A program made the position numbers and the translations under genes. A stretch of 64,000 nt of DNA, taken from Eutreptiella sp. 'Long Island Sound 2002'. Its lineage: Eukaryota > Euglenozoa > Euglenophyceae > Eutreptiales > Eutreptiaceae. This document shows positions 1 to 11,100 of this stretch, in pieces (the first letter of the stretch is position 1; each line of letters opens with the position of its first letter). The stretch lies in assembly GCA_964036045.1 (NCBI GenBank), contig OZ038391.1, positions 42,543,621-42,607,620 of the forward strand, written 5' to 3'. The notes beneath the pieces are model-generated. The model was not told where the DNA came from and searched no databases. It worked only from the letters and a program-made list of their open reading frames with translations.

Positions 1-57
1 CTGCACAGGGGGAATCTTTGCACTGCACGCGCACTGCGCGCACACTGCGCGCTACTT

Positions 58-435
58 TTAGACTATGTTCCCCCCGAAGAGCCCACAGGCACGCCCCTTG
101 GAAACACCCTTTGAATTAGGCGACCCCAACTGGACCGGAGGGGACCTTGAGGGGGACCTTCCCGACTCTTGTGGCAGTGGTGAAGGACCATGGGCCTTTG
201 GGGGGGAACTTGACTGTGTGGGCGGCGGAGATGGAGGGCAGTGAGGTGGCGAATCTGAACTTGGGATGGCAAAGAAGATGACCTCCTTCTTGCATTGCCG
301 ATACACCACTCTCAACCCATCTTGGTAGTATTCCAAGTGGAGGAGTCCATCTTCAGTCGTCCCAACCACCGTGGCAGGAGGTTGCAGGCCATTGGAGCGG
401 GTGTAGAACAACCTATCCCCAATACTGAGATCCAT
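58..435 (-). CDS. Small ORF with SH3/Tudor-like domain and Pro-rich tail
   Basis: The start MDLSIGDRLFYTRSNG leads into PPATVVG, HLEYYQDGLRVVYRQCKKE and FAIPSSDSPP. This short beta-strand pattern looks like a small SH3- or Tudor-type barrel. A Pro/Ser-rich region follows. A second, diverged copy of the same domain is at 21484-21699. The ORF lies between two stretches of the GCACTGCGCGCGCACTG repeat (about 20-53 and 703-752), so it may be the N-terminal piece of a transposon-encoded protein. No function can be assigned. The downstream part of any larger gene lies outside the window or has been lost. Confidence 0.4.
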   Translation of the reverse strand: MDLSIGDRLFYTRSNGLQPPATVVGTTEDGLLHLEYYQDGLRVVYRQCKKEVIFFAIPSSDSPPHCPPSPPPTQSSSPPKAHGPSPLPQESGRSPSRSPPVQLGSPNSKGVSKGRACGLFGGNIV

Positions 436-3400
436 GGAGAAAGTGGGCCTGAGAAATGAGGAGGGAAGTATGATGTCCTGTAGCAGGCACCCTGAAAGTG
501 TATCACCATATCAATCAACCCAGAAAAAGAGTAGATGTGCTGGAAATGGGTAAAAAATGTGTGCAAAAAGGTAGAAATGGGTGAAACAAGGTGAACATCC
601 AAAAATGCCATATCTCCAATGCATCAAAACCTACTACCAAACAAAAATGATGCCCAAAGTACCACAAAGTATGGGTTTCTAGTACGGCTAGACACCCAAA
701 TAGTTGCACTGCGCGTGCACTGCGCGCGCACTGCACGCGCACTGTGCTTAAGGCGCCCCCGTAGAGGTAGAAAATCTTCAACAAACATCCAAACGCCCTT
801 CTCACAACCATGTTGCTCATTGACCCACGTCACCTGCACTTAGACAATACAAACACACACCCTTCCAACCTAGCAATTTGATGCTGTGCACGCCAAAGCC
901 CGAAAATGGGTGTTGGTAGTGCCGGCAGAAAAACACTGGCGCCTGTGCGTACTGCGTGCATAGGCGACCCCCGTAGTGGGAATATTCGGTGCCAGCTATG
1001 TCATCTCTAACAATCTTTAATGAAAATAACGCACAATCCAAGAAATGGCCATTCAAGGTGTGTTTTGCGCAGGTTCTGTGATAACATAGTAATGCACTTG
1101 GTCCAGGATGGGCCATACTTCAAAAAACCACGAATAATGACGACTACCAATCCCTGAGGAGTACTTCATGGACACCACAAAGCACACTACATTTGTTTCT
1201 TCACTTTCCAGCCGAAAGCTGTGTGGCCAAAAGGCTGGGTGAGGTGAGGTCTCACACAACAATCCATGCATCAATGCCGCACAGTCTGCACAGAGACGGC
1301 CTCTTTCTGCACAGCATGTCCTGGACCTACTCAAGGAAAAGAGGGGGGAAGGTAAGCTCGCCAAACCTCGGGTCAACGGTCTCTGATCTTACTCCTCAGT
1401 ACGAGAGAAACAGACCATCCACATGGGTAGAGGCCGATTGTTGTTTTTTGTTCGTGGTGGTGGTGGTGGTGGTGGTGGTGGTGGTGGTGGTGGTGGTGGT
1501 GATGTTGTTATTGTTGATGTTTTGCATTACGGCATTCTGTTGATGTTTGTTGATGCTGCTACTGTTGTGTTGTTGTTGTTGTTAGTTTTGTTGTAACTGT
1601 GTGCAATAATCATTACACCCGTCATTCCTGCTGGAATCGAATGCGGAATCGTTCAGAACAATCTGCCGCGCTGCAGGTGCAGACACGGCGCTGCAATTGA
1701 TTATCCGATGATTGATGATGCAGACAAGGCACTGCATCAAAGTCAAGAGGTCAGTTGCATGGTGTCCACCCAAGCCAGAGGATGTCATCCAGCAGTGGCA
1801 CCTGGATGGAGAGTGCTTAACGGGGGGCGGTCTCCATGCAGTTGATTGCTTCATGACCTTGAGAGCAGTTGAATGCAACAAATGATGTCACTTCAGGCTT
1901 CCCCCATGCCAAAAAGGAGACAAACCGCAGCATCACCATTCCACAGCACAGCAGCATGGGCCTGAAGACAAAACTCTTGGAAACTGAGTCTCAAGAGCGG
2001 TTTTGCAAGCTCAAAGTGTCTAAATTGACCATCCTGTAGGAGGCATTGCGGATGAAACAGCAGCAGGCTGCAACGAACCAAGAGATAGGAACAGATACAT
2101 TTCATGCGTGTGTAGCATATATTGCTGCACACGATTATCGGTATCAACCATTGGACACACCGAGATGCCACCATTTGTGCACAAGCATAGGGGCAACTGT
2201 TAAGCCTGGTTGGATGAGGGTCCACATGCAGCTCAGGAGCTTGGACAACCAGGAGTCTTGCAACATACACATACTTTGATGCCATACTGAGGGCGAATCT
2301 GCCCAGCAACTAGAGAAGATTGTGTTCCGAAGCAGCGAACCACGATATTTCAAACTAATACAAAGTAATGGCGAAATCGAGGAAACAGCTTTTTTGGTTT
2401 AGCTCAGGCTCATGTACAAACCATAGGGATGTTACAGGAAGGCACCTGGAAAGAGGTTCCCTGACTCTACATCAACAGGGTTGCCCTCAACATTCTGTTG
2501 TGTATGGAAGATCGATTGCTAGAAGGAAACTTGTAGCCGTGAGGCCGTGGCCGGCGCCAGAATCCGATGCATAGTACGTAATACAGCAAGAGCTGCCACG
2601 CCGAAGCGAAATCAAGAAGCAACTTGGTAACAAGACATCTCACGCACTGAGCCCTTCATTGCTGCTGTTTGTTTGGTCTGTCCGGGAATGGTGAGGTGTC
2701 GTGTCAAACGTGATACCGGAGCATTGGTCAAATGGCCTAACTTACCACAAGTTGTGCAAAACTCTTTTGCAGGCCCTACTAGGCACAGAGTGACATCGGG
2801 TGATTTTTCGCACAGCACAGATGTACCAAAGTACCTATGTGCCTACGCTCACATCAATTTACTTCTCATTGGGCCCGCAAAATGGTCCAATTTGTGCATA
2901 GCACGCGCACGACGCACCGCGTGCCCCCAGGCAATCCATAAAGTATCGTTCGGGGTCAGCGACATGAGCCACACAAGTCCAATGCGCGTGACGACGACAG
3001 AAGAGACGGGATAGTATAACAGGGATCTTCGTAACCCCCCCCCCCCCCCTCCTGTGCGGCAATTGTGGGTGGGGTGGGATGGGGGAAGGTGCTGTCACCA
3101 CACACAAGAAATGGTGGGCATGGAAAGCGAAGCACAAATGTCGTGAAAGCACACCACAAATGCGTACCAAAAAACCAGTTTGGGGAAGCACTGGCAAGGA
3201 GCAATGGATCTCCATCACCCGTGCTCCCAGGATAGTTTACACTGGTCATTGGGGGGTCCCACTTTTTAGGACGCTTGTTCAACTCCTCCGAGGGTCTAGA
3301 CACCCAATAGTGGCTCCCCTTTGGGTCCACCTTGCAGGTCTGCCCCCTCACCGAAGTTTGGTGGCGGTGATGTTCCCTCCACCCTTTTCGGGGGAAGACA

Positions 3401-6400
3401 TGAAGGGGCCATGACAAGCGGGGGGGGGTGGGGGTGGGAACCGGTACTGTAGTCGACATGATGGGGCAAAGCACCATCCATTTGCCAGGGGCAGGGGGTC
3501 GATTCCAAGCAGAATTTGGGGCGTTGCAACCAATCACTGTCACACGCAAAAACCGCTTCAGTAATCTCGAGATACCAGAAGAGAAAGACGCGGTACACCA
3601 ACCCTAATACTGCACCATCTCCAGAGCAGTGCACACTCAGTGCAAACTTTGCCAAATATGCGTGCCGCATGCAGTGCGCACGCAGTGCAACAACATTGCC
3701 ATGAGCGTGACGGCAAGACGATGCTGCATGACGGTGCATCTGTCTATTGCCTCTCACTGCCATGTGTTGCAGGCTTGTTTTCAGCTGTCACTGTGTTTTA
3801 CAAAAACTTCTGTGCGCGCCACACCGTTCCCCAGGGGGTGGCCGCACGCAGGTCAAAGGGCACTCCACACGTGCACGTCTTGGTATGCAGCAATGTTCGG
3901 CAGTCCAATCACATTTGTCATAGTCCGACCAAGCCATGGGGGGACCGCTAGGGCGATGGAACTCAGGCGGTGTCCATCTCAGTGTTGAGCGCTTGTGCCG
4001 AAATGCATGCAACAACGGAAGAAAAACGACCGCTGCATGCTCGAGACGTCAATGCGCAAAGATTGTCATTCTTTGGGCTGCCACACCTCAATACAGTTCC
4101 AGTATAGCCAAGCGTGTTCTCAGCTTTTCATGAACGACTCCCTCCTAAAAGCTTTCTGAAAAAAATTTCATTGCCGCATTGTCTTTTAACATACTTCGAA
4201 TCATTTTTTGCTTCTCTTTGCCCATGTCTTGAAAGGTTCGCAGCATCAGCTGCATCATGAGCCGCGGTCAAAAATATGCAAACTGTAACAATTGCACGGA
4301 GGAGCAGGAACCATCGCTGGGTCTGGGTCAGCCCTCTCGCGCAAGCGGGAAGAAGGCTATGCGCCAGATTGAGATCCCGTGCTTACCCAGAGGCGCGTGT
4401 GTGCCACACGTGACTGGACACGAACCTGACAGCAAAAAAAAAAAGGCAACGGGAAGGAAACACCCGCGAGACGGGGATCCCGCTAATACGGCCACCGCAT
4501 ATAGCACATGCGGCCACACCATACACAGCAAACGTAACCCCCCTCCCCCTTCCGCAACGACAGTCAAGGGTCAGGAGAACAACGGTGTGACGGGGTCGCC
4601 GAACTTGGACAAGGCCGTGCTCGTTCTTGCGTGCAACCCGTGGTACGACAAACCAAGGCCTGAAACATGCAGAAATGGTGACCTCAACGCTTGCTGTTGG
4701 TTGGGCACGGCGCGTAGGATATGCCTGGACAAGTGGAGGGCCCGGTGGAGAGTTGGTTTTGAAGTACAAACACCGGACAAGACATCGAATACAATACATT
4801 CGGGACCGTAGGGGCAGTAACAACATCCTTCCCACTCCCGCACACGACCCGCAGTCCCTAACAGACTAAAAGCCCCGTGCCCAAGCGTTGGTCCATGGGA
4901 CGTGGCAATCCCCCCGCCTCCCCCTTGTCGAAGCCCAGACAAAGCCGAAAAAGACTGCAGAAAACTGGGGTGCCCGGACAACGGAAGCCCAAGACCGCGG
5001 AGCTTGGACAGCCCTGGGCTTGCCATAAGAGTGACCATCGGTTGTCCACCCATCCTCGTCGTTGAAGGGTACATGTGTTTATGAGCAAAGGGTGCAGATA
5101 AGGCACCGCAGGCGCCCTTGAATTGTTCGGCATGTCCATGAAGGCGCCGCCGGGCACTCCCATCCATAACGGCGGTTTACTTTCTGAGCCCTCTGTGTCG
5201 CTGACTCCTCGCGGTCATAACTGTCCCCTCCCCGGTCGAGTGCCACTGACATCTGTGCTGAAGTCATCCGCACGAAGGTCCCCCCAAGACCAGACGCTGA
5301 ACAATAGGGAGGAGGAGGGGTTACACCCATACTTGAGCCCAGGAGGGCCAAGGTTTGACTAAAGATCTCTGCCCACCCTTCTGACTGATGTGGCCATATG
5401 CCACATCATGTATGACGGTTAGTTTGGTCTGGCTGTATAAAAGAAATACAATGCTCGCCAGAGGCAAAGGCCCCACTCGGTTGTGGTAAACCAGGGGGCA
5501 CTGGCCAAGGGGGGGCTGGGCGGGGGCACAATGGATAGGGAGGGCAAACACCCACCCCGGCTGTCATGCCACTTAGACAGCTACGGCCAGCATGCCCCTA
5601 CCCCTACCCCCTCGGCGGTGCCAGTGGCGGCAAAACTGGTGGCCACGATTCGTGCTCAAAAACAATGTCTTGGCCATCTTGAGGCCGATGGGGATTGCAG
5701 GCAGGTGCTTTGGGACGGCCCTCATCCGATCCCACTGCCCCCACCCGCGCCCACACCCCTCGGCAAAAGGCAACACACAGGCCGTCTGACGGGGTGCCCA
5801 TTTGTGGACAAGCCCATCTGGGCACGCTCCTACAGGGCACGCACAGCCGTGACACATTCCCTGGAGACGCTTCCGATGGCTGCGATGTGTGGATGCAAAG
5901 CAGTAGTCCGAAAGCCGTGTGCCCGTCGTCATGCGCAGTATGCTCCGGCTGAAAAAAAAAACAGGCTCAGGACAGGCCATTTCCCCGCCCGGCCATTGCT
6001 CGGAGGCCCTTTGGTGGTGGTTGGGGGGGGGGGTCATGAATCAGGCCGACCACCGGGCCACTCCGGACACATTGTGCCGAGGCAAAATTGACTTTCATTT
6101 GACGACGGGCCGGAAATTTGAGGCCGATTTAGGTGCGCAAACATTTTCGGGGTGTTTGGGACCAGACGTGTGACTGGCATCCGCCACATAGACGCGAGCA
6201 CATGGAGCTGGGTCCTAGCGACTGGATCCCTTTTTTTTTTTGACGAGTCTCGGGGGTCACAGGAACGGATACTACCGAGAGACACAGGGTATGGAGCTCA
6301 TGAATCTCTCCCGAAATGCGCTTCCCATGCCGAACGCCAGCGGCATGTCTAGTGCGGACAGGTCCGGTCTGGGGCAGGGGCGACGTTCCTCGTCACTTGG

Positions 6401-7655
6401 TCTGCACCAGCACCGCAATTACCAAAATACCGAAGCGTGACAGGGTGTCCATCTTCGGACAAGCCCGTACTTGCGAAAGGAGGAGGAGGACGAGGAGGAA
6501 GGCGCCGCCGGTCATCTGGGGTGAACCCCCAGCAACGGTAAGTTGCGGCTCAGGGCTCACACCCACGTGCTCCACGTCACAGGCACATGTGCAGATGCAC
6601 AGACCCAAAAGCAGACCCCTTTGTCCCGCCCGGGCATTGATGAAGAGCGGGGTCCTTTGGCTACAGATCACCGGACTGGCAGCTGCAGATGGAGACATCG
6701 GCTGGACTCCGTCTGAGCGTCCGTGGGTCCCCGTCCATCGCCGCCCAGCGAGGGCAAATGTGAGCCTGGACTGGACTGCGGGCAGTGCCTGGTTGAACAG
6801 GCGCTGTATGTAAGATCGGCGGGGGCAGTGGAAGTAAACGAAGGAGGGAGGCGGGGGGATAGTAAAAGGAAAGCAAAACACTCACAACGGACAGCCGAGG
6901 ACCAGCCCCCTACATGCCCACGGAATGAGCCATGGGGAGCGCTTACCGCAGGCGCCGCAGGGTGAGGGCAATTAGCTTTAGGGTAATTAGCACCGCATCA
7001 GTTTTCCTCAATTTGAAGGAAGTAGGAGAGACGACACCACCATGCATGACTGAGCCCCAAACGAGCCCCAAATGCATGTGTCCACTTCGCCATGAGTGAG
7101 CCGCAGGTACAAAAGGGTACAAGTTCCCCTGTTCCACGATAATTACCCAAATTGCGCGCTGCAGGGTGCGCCGCAGGATTAGCATCCCCATGGCAGGGCG
7201 ACAGATGGGAGGGTAAAAGCAAGAGTTCACTTGTAAATCGCAGACCAACAAAGTGCAAAGAGCAAAATGAAAAGGGATGGCGCAACATGGGACAGGGCCA
7301 CAAACAGAGCACACATCGAGCCGTCATAAGAAAGAGAGGGGAGACCGTGTGAAAGCAGGCGTTGATTGCCGCATGATAGGGGGTTGTCAATGGCACTTGT
7401 GGGCAACCCTTCGAAACCCCCAGAGACGGAAAAAGCCCTCCACAGCTGCGCCCCCATCACCCAAGTGCCCGGGATCACGGGAGGCAGGCCCCGGGATCGG
7501 CCGTGTATTGCAAAAGTTGGTTGTTGGTTGAGCGAAGATCAAGCCAAAGGAGGACCCAAGCAACACAGTGATCACGAGCACCACGCTTCTTCTCCGTTCG
7601 CGATGGGAATACCACAGTCTTGCAGAGGGCTTGCCGGGCTGGCCCCTCCCGGGCC
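436..7655. other. Repeat-rich region without a supported gene
   Basis: Both strands were read. There are many short ORFs but none with a recognisable domain or a run of non-repetitive coding-like sequence. The region holds GCACTGCGCG-type repeats (703-752, 3627-3690), the GTG microsatellite, G/C homopolymers (3036-3050, 3420-3430, 6025) and the motif TTGGACAAGGCCGTGC at 4606. It probably includes the 3' flank of the receptor gene. Confidence 0.6.
1455..1503. repeat. (GTG)n microsatellite
   Basis: An uninterrupted GTG run of about 16 units, followed by looser TTG/TGT-rich sequence to about 1590. Confidence 0.95.
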
Positions 7656-8118
7656 CTAGGCCTCCAACTCTAATTCAAGCATTTCCTGCAGCTCATCAAG
7701 TGGCACAATCCCCTCGGCGCTCTCGATCAGCGTCACACCGCTCCTGGGGACCCACAAAGGCAATCGGTTGAGCAGCCGAAGGGCGACCTCGTCCGTGTTG
7801 TGCTCACTCAGCCACTCCTCCAGCACAGTCCGGGCGTCCAGCACGGTGACCGCCGCCTGCAACTTCTGGAATTGCTCCTCCCAACCGCCCTTTCTCGCGG
7901 TGTCCAGTTGATACATCCACTCCGTTTCCTGCAGCTCTTTGCGCCGATGCAAACAGTACACAACAAAAGGGCGTGTGTAGCGGCTGTCGGACCGCCCCAA
8001 CTCCGGCGTCGTCACGAAATCTGCCGGCTGCATCTCGAACTTGTACCGCAGCCGCTGCCACGCGCAGGTGTCCGCCAGCACTGTCCCCTCCCGGCCCACG
8101 CGCATCTGTGCCAGCAGC
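7656..8118 (-). CDS. Receptor exon 8: end of cyclase domain and C-terminal extension
   Basis: The acceptor is CGCTGTATCCCATGCAG. The start completes the cyclase fold (GTVLADTCAWQRL aligns with the family's GTxILVSxxTYxxL). About 110 further residues follow, with VVYCLHRRKELQETEW and helical segments rich in Leu and Glu, and the exon ends at TAG at 7656-7658. I recognise no domain in the extension. Its clean reading frame next to a satellite-like intron supports its being coding. Confidence 0.7.
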
Positions 8119-11100
8119 CTGCATGGGATACAGCGGGAGACAAGATGGTGATGGAGTGAGGGCGAGATTTGGTGATTGCGGGATTGAGTGAGTGAAGAGA
8201 ATGAGTAAATGAACAATTGATTGAGCGTGCGCGCACAGGCATGAGTGCGTCAGTGAACGAGTGGAGGAGTAATCAAGTGAGTGAGTGAGTGAGTGAGTGA
8301 GGGAGGGAGGGAGGGAGGGAGAGTGATTGAGTGAGTGAAGGGGGGGGGGGAGGGGATGAGTGAGTAAATCAGTGAGCGAGTGAGTGAGTGAATGAGTGAA
8401 TGAGTGAATGAGTGAGCGAGCGTGTGCACGTGTGCGTGAATGAATGAGCAAGTGTATGACTGAATGAGTCAGTGAGTGAGTTATTGACTGAGAGGGTGGG
8501 CGAGCAGCTGAGTGAGTAAGTGTGTCAAAGAATGAGTGAGGATGTGTTCCTGCAGGCACCCGTGAAATTCCCCTGGCAATATCCAGCGAGCAAAATATCA
8601 CGAGCCCCCATCCTTTTCTGGAATTGCATGGGGCCCGTAAAAGTGTTGTCGGTCACAAACAACAAGTGCTTTCTGCAGACAACAGTTCCGTTAGGCCCTT
8701 CTTGCAGCTCCAAAACTGTACAAATGGAACTGTCAAAATTAAGATGCTTTTGGCATCTGCTGCAAATACCCGTGGTACCGATGGGGGGTCATGTGTGCGC
8801 AATCCAGACCCGAAGCGGCGGCAGCAAAGACATGTCAACATGGACACTTGCCCCTTGGGCCCGCACGATGCACATGGGACGTGCAGTCCCATGACCCGGG
8901 GGTTGCTGGCACATGCCATCTACTACAGCATTCCTGCTGAAGAAATTACGATGGGGCGACTGGCTGTACTGTGACCTACTGACAAAGTATTTGGCGAAAC
9001 TGAGGGGGCTGCCCGTGGCTGCGTCAGGAGGTTGTCGGGCACCTCGGAACTGGTAGGTGCGTGGCCCATGTGCCTCGTCCGATGCCCACACCAACCCTGA
9101 CCCTCAAAAAGAGGGTAGAGTAGTACCAACCTGGGTATGACTGGGAAAGGGTACCAGAAACTTCGAGGGAGGGGCGGCCATATGCGGCCATAATGCCCCC
9201 TGCCCCCCCGTCCCCCCACTGCTGGGGGATTGAGACAAGTAAGGACCACTCCCCCTATTTTGCAGGGTTGGGAATTCAAGTCAACATGTTTTAGAAGGTC
9301 TTTAGACGGTTGGGATAGAGGATTGGGGTCCACCAAGGGGTGGGAAGAAAAAATAGGGTATGACATCATCTAAGGTGCGATCCTGACTAGAAAACTAAAA
9401 ATAACCATTTATCCAGAAAAACAACACACATTATCTCTAAAAACACCGAAGAACACAGTTATTGGAATTATTGCATTCACTCTTGTTCACTTTTATAGCG
9501 CCCAAATTAGTACTTGGGGTGCAAAAGATTACTCTTAAGGTTTTTGGACCCCCTGGTCGATGCCCTATGGTAAAGTGTGATCACGTCTGGAGGGGGATCA
9601 CACCTTGCCTACCATAGGGCATTGGACTGCTAAATGGGGGCAGGGAGCGCACCCCGTAGTGGGGGAGGGGGCAAGAGTGCATCGCCGGAAGCAACAACGG
9701 GGTACTGTCTGGGCCTGTGAATCACAAATAGTTGCAACGCCCAGTGGCTTTATTGAACAACGCCAGTGCTTCGGAGATTCCACTCACCCCGTCCATTCTC
9801 CTTCTGTCCGCGTGATCCACTCGAACCTGAGATAAACGCTGCATTTGTGCCGCATGCGCTTCCTGGCTTTTGCTGCCGCTGTTGCGGATAACACACGCAC
9901 GCTCGCACGCGCTCCCAAGCGCCAGCTCCCGGAATCGAACAGGGAGGACAACAGCCACTGTCGCACTATTTTCAAAGAGGGGGGGGGGGTTGCGTGCTCG
10001 GATCGGGTCTCCGGACGCCCTCCCCCCCAGTTCTTTACCCCGGGGGGGTTCGCTGCCTGCGTAATGCACATATGCTGATGTCTCGTGGTGCTTGTGGGCT
10101 GCGGTTGGATCCATTCCTAGCCGCCCCCCCCCCCCCCCAAACCACAGAAAATGATGCTCCCCTCTGCCACTGGTCACCCCGCATGCTTTTCCGCACTTGC
10201 TCTGCCCCCGTAGAAAGCCCAATCATGGTTGCTGTGATTCTTAGGCAATGGCTGCCCTCTGTTCTTGTTCTTCTCGGCTGCAGTTCTCGTTGTGTTTTCT
10301 TGATCCATGGTGGCCAGCCCTTCTGCCGGGCCTCCGTTGGGAACAGCTTCTGCCCTTCCGCCCCCCACTTCCGCCAACGACATCACTTCCGTTCCGCGTA
10401 TTGCAGGCACCCAAACAGCCGCCGGTTTGGGTTTTGGGAGGGTGATCTCATTCTCATTGTTGGTCATCGTCGTGCCGTGTCCCGGGAAGCAAAGCCCTTT
10501 GTCCGGGCGGGGCGTTGTGTCAGGGTGGCCATCCCTTCTGCAACGCCCATGCAGAGGGGTATTATGGAATGGCCAAAAGGAGGGATAGCGTCATGGGCGA
10601 TGCCCCCTCCCCCACCACTTGCGTCTTGCCACAATGGCCCACTGGAGCACCGTTGCAGCGCGTACCACCCCGGGGGACGTCCATGGTTCCGTGGCACATG
10701 ATTGACAGCGTCAATGGGTCTGGACATGGCAGCGTCAACAGCTGTTGCCCACGCATATCAGTGGTCGAGGGCCCCGCCTCCAAATTTTGTTGGGGGGAAA
10801 TGGCCACCTTCCGGAACGCCCCCGTCCCGAATCCCCACTTCCCCTGTACTATGTCCGCATGCCCTTCGGTGGGCCCTGGTAGCACCCTCAGACCTTGCCA
10901 GCGTCAATGCACTGCCTTCGCACAGCATAGTCTTGTACCGCTTGTACCCAACGGGGCCCACATACACCACCCCAAATGTCAAGCCAGACCGCAGCTTCAG
11001 CGACGGCATGTGCAGCAGCAGCTGCTCGCGCATCTTCAGGGCAGCGTTGGCAGCGGCCCCGCACGAGTCGCTGCACGCCACGTGGGCGTTGAACGTGGCG

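Noticed and set aside
4257-4811. Plus-strand ORF of 184 codons
   Set aside because: Composition looks random, there is no domain, and it contains a dispersed repeat motif (TTGGACAAGGCCGTGC).
6393-6881. Minus-strand ORF with two hydrophobic stretches near its end
   Set aside because: The hydrophobic parts come from a GAGGAGGAGGACGAGG purine tract read on the other strand; nothing else supports a gene.
7804-8601. Ser/His/Thr-rich minus-strand ORF of 265 codons
   Set aside because: It reads through the GAGT satellite and overlaps receptor exon 8 in another frame; the exon frame is the protein-like one.
9928-9955. tRNA-like T-arm on the minus strand (CCTGTTCGATTCCGG)
   Set aside because: No matching acceptor 5' strand, D-arm or anticodon arm lies at the right distance; a poly-C run occupies that space.
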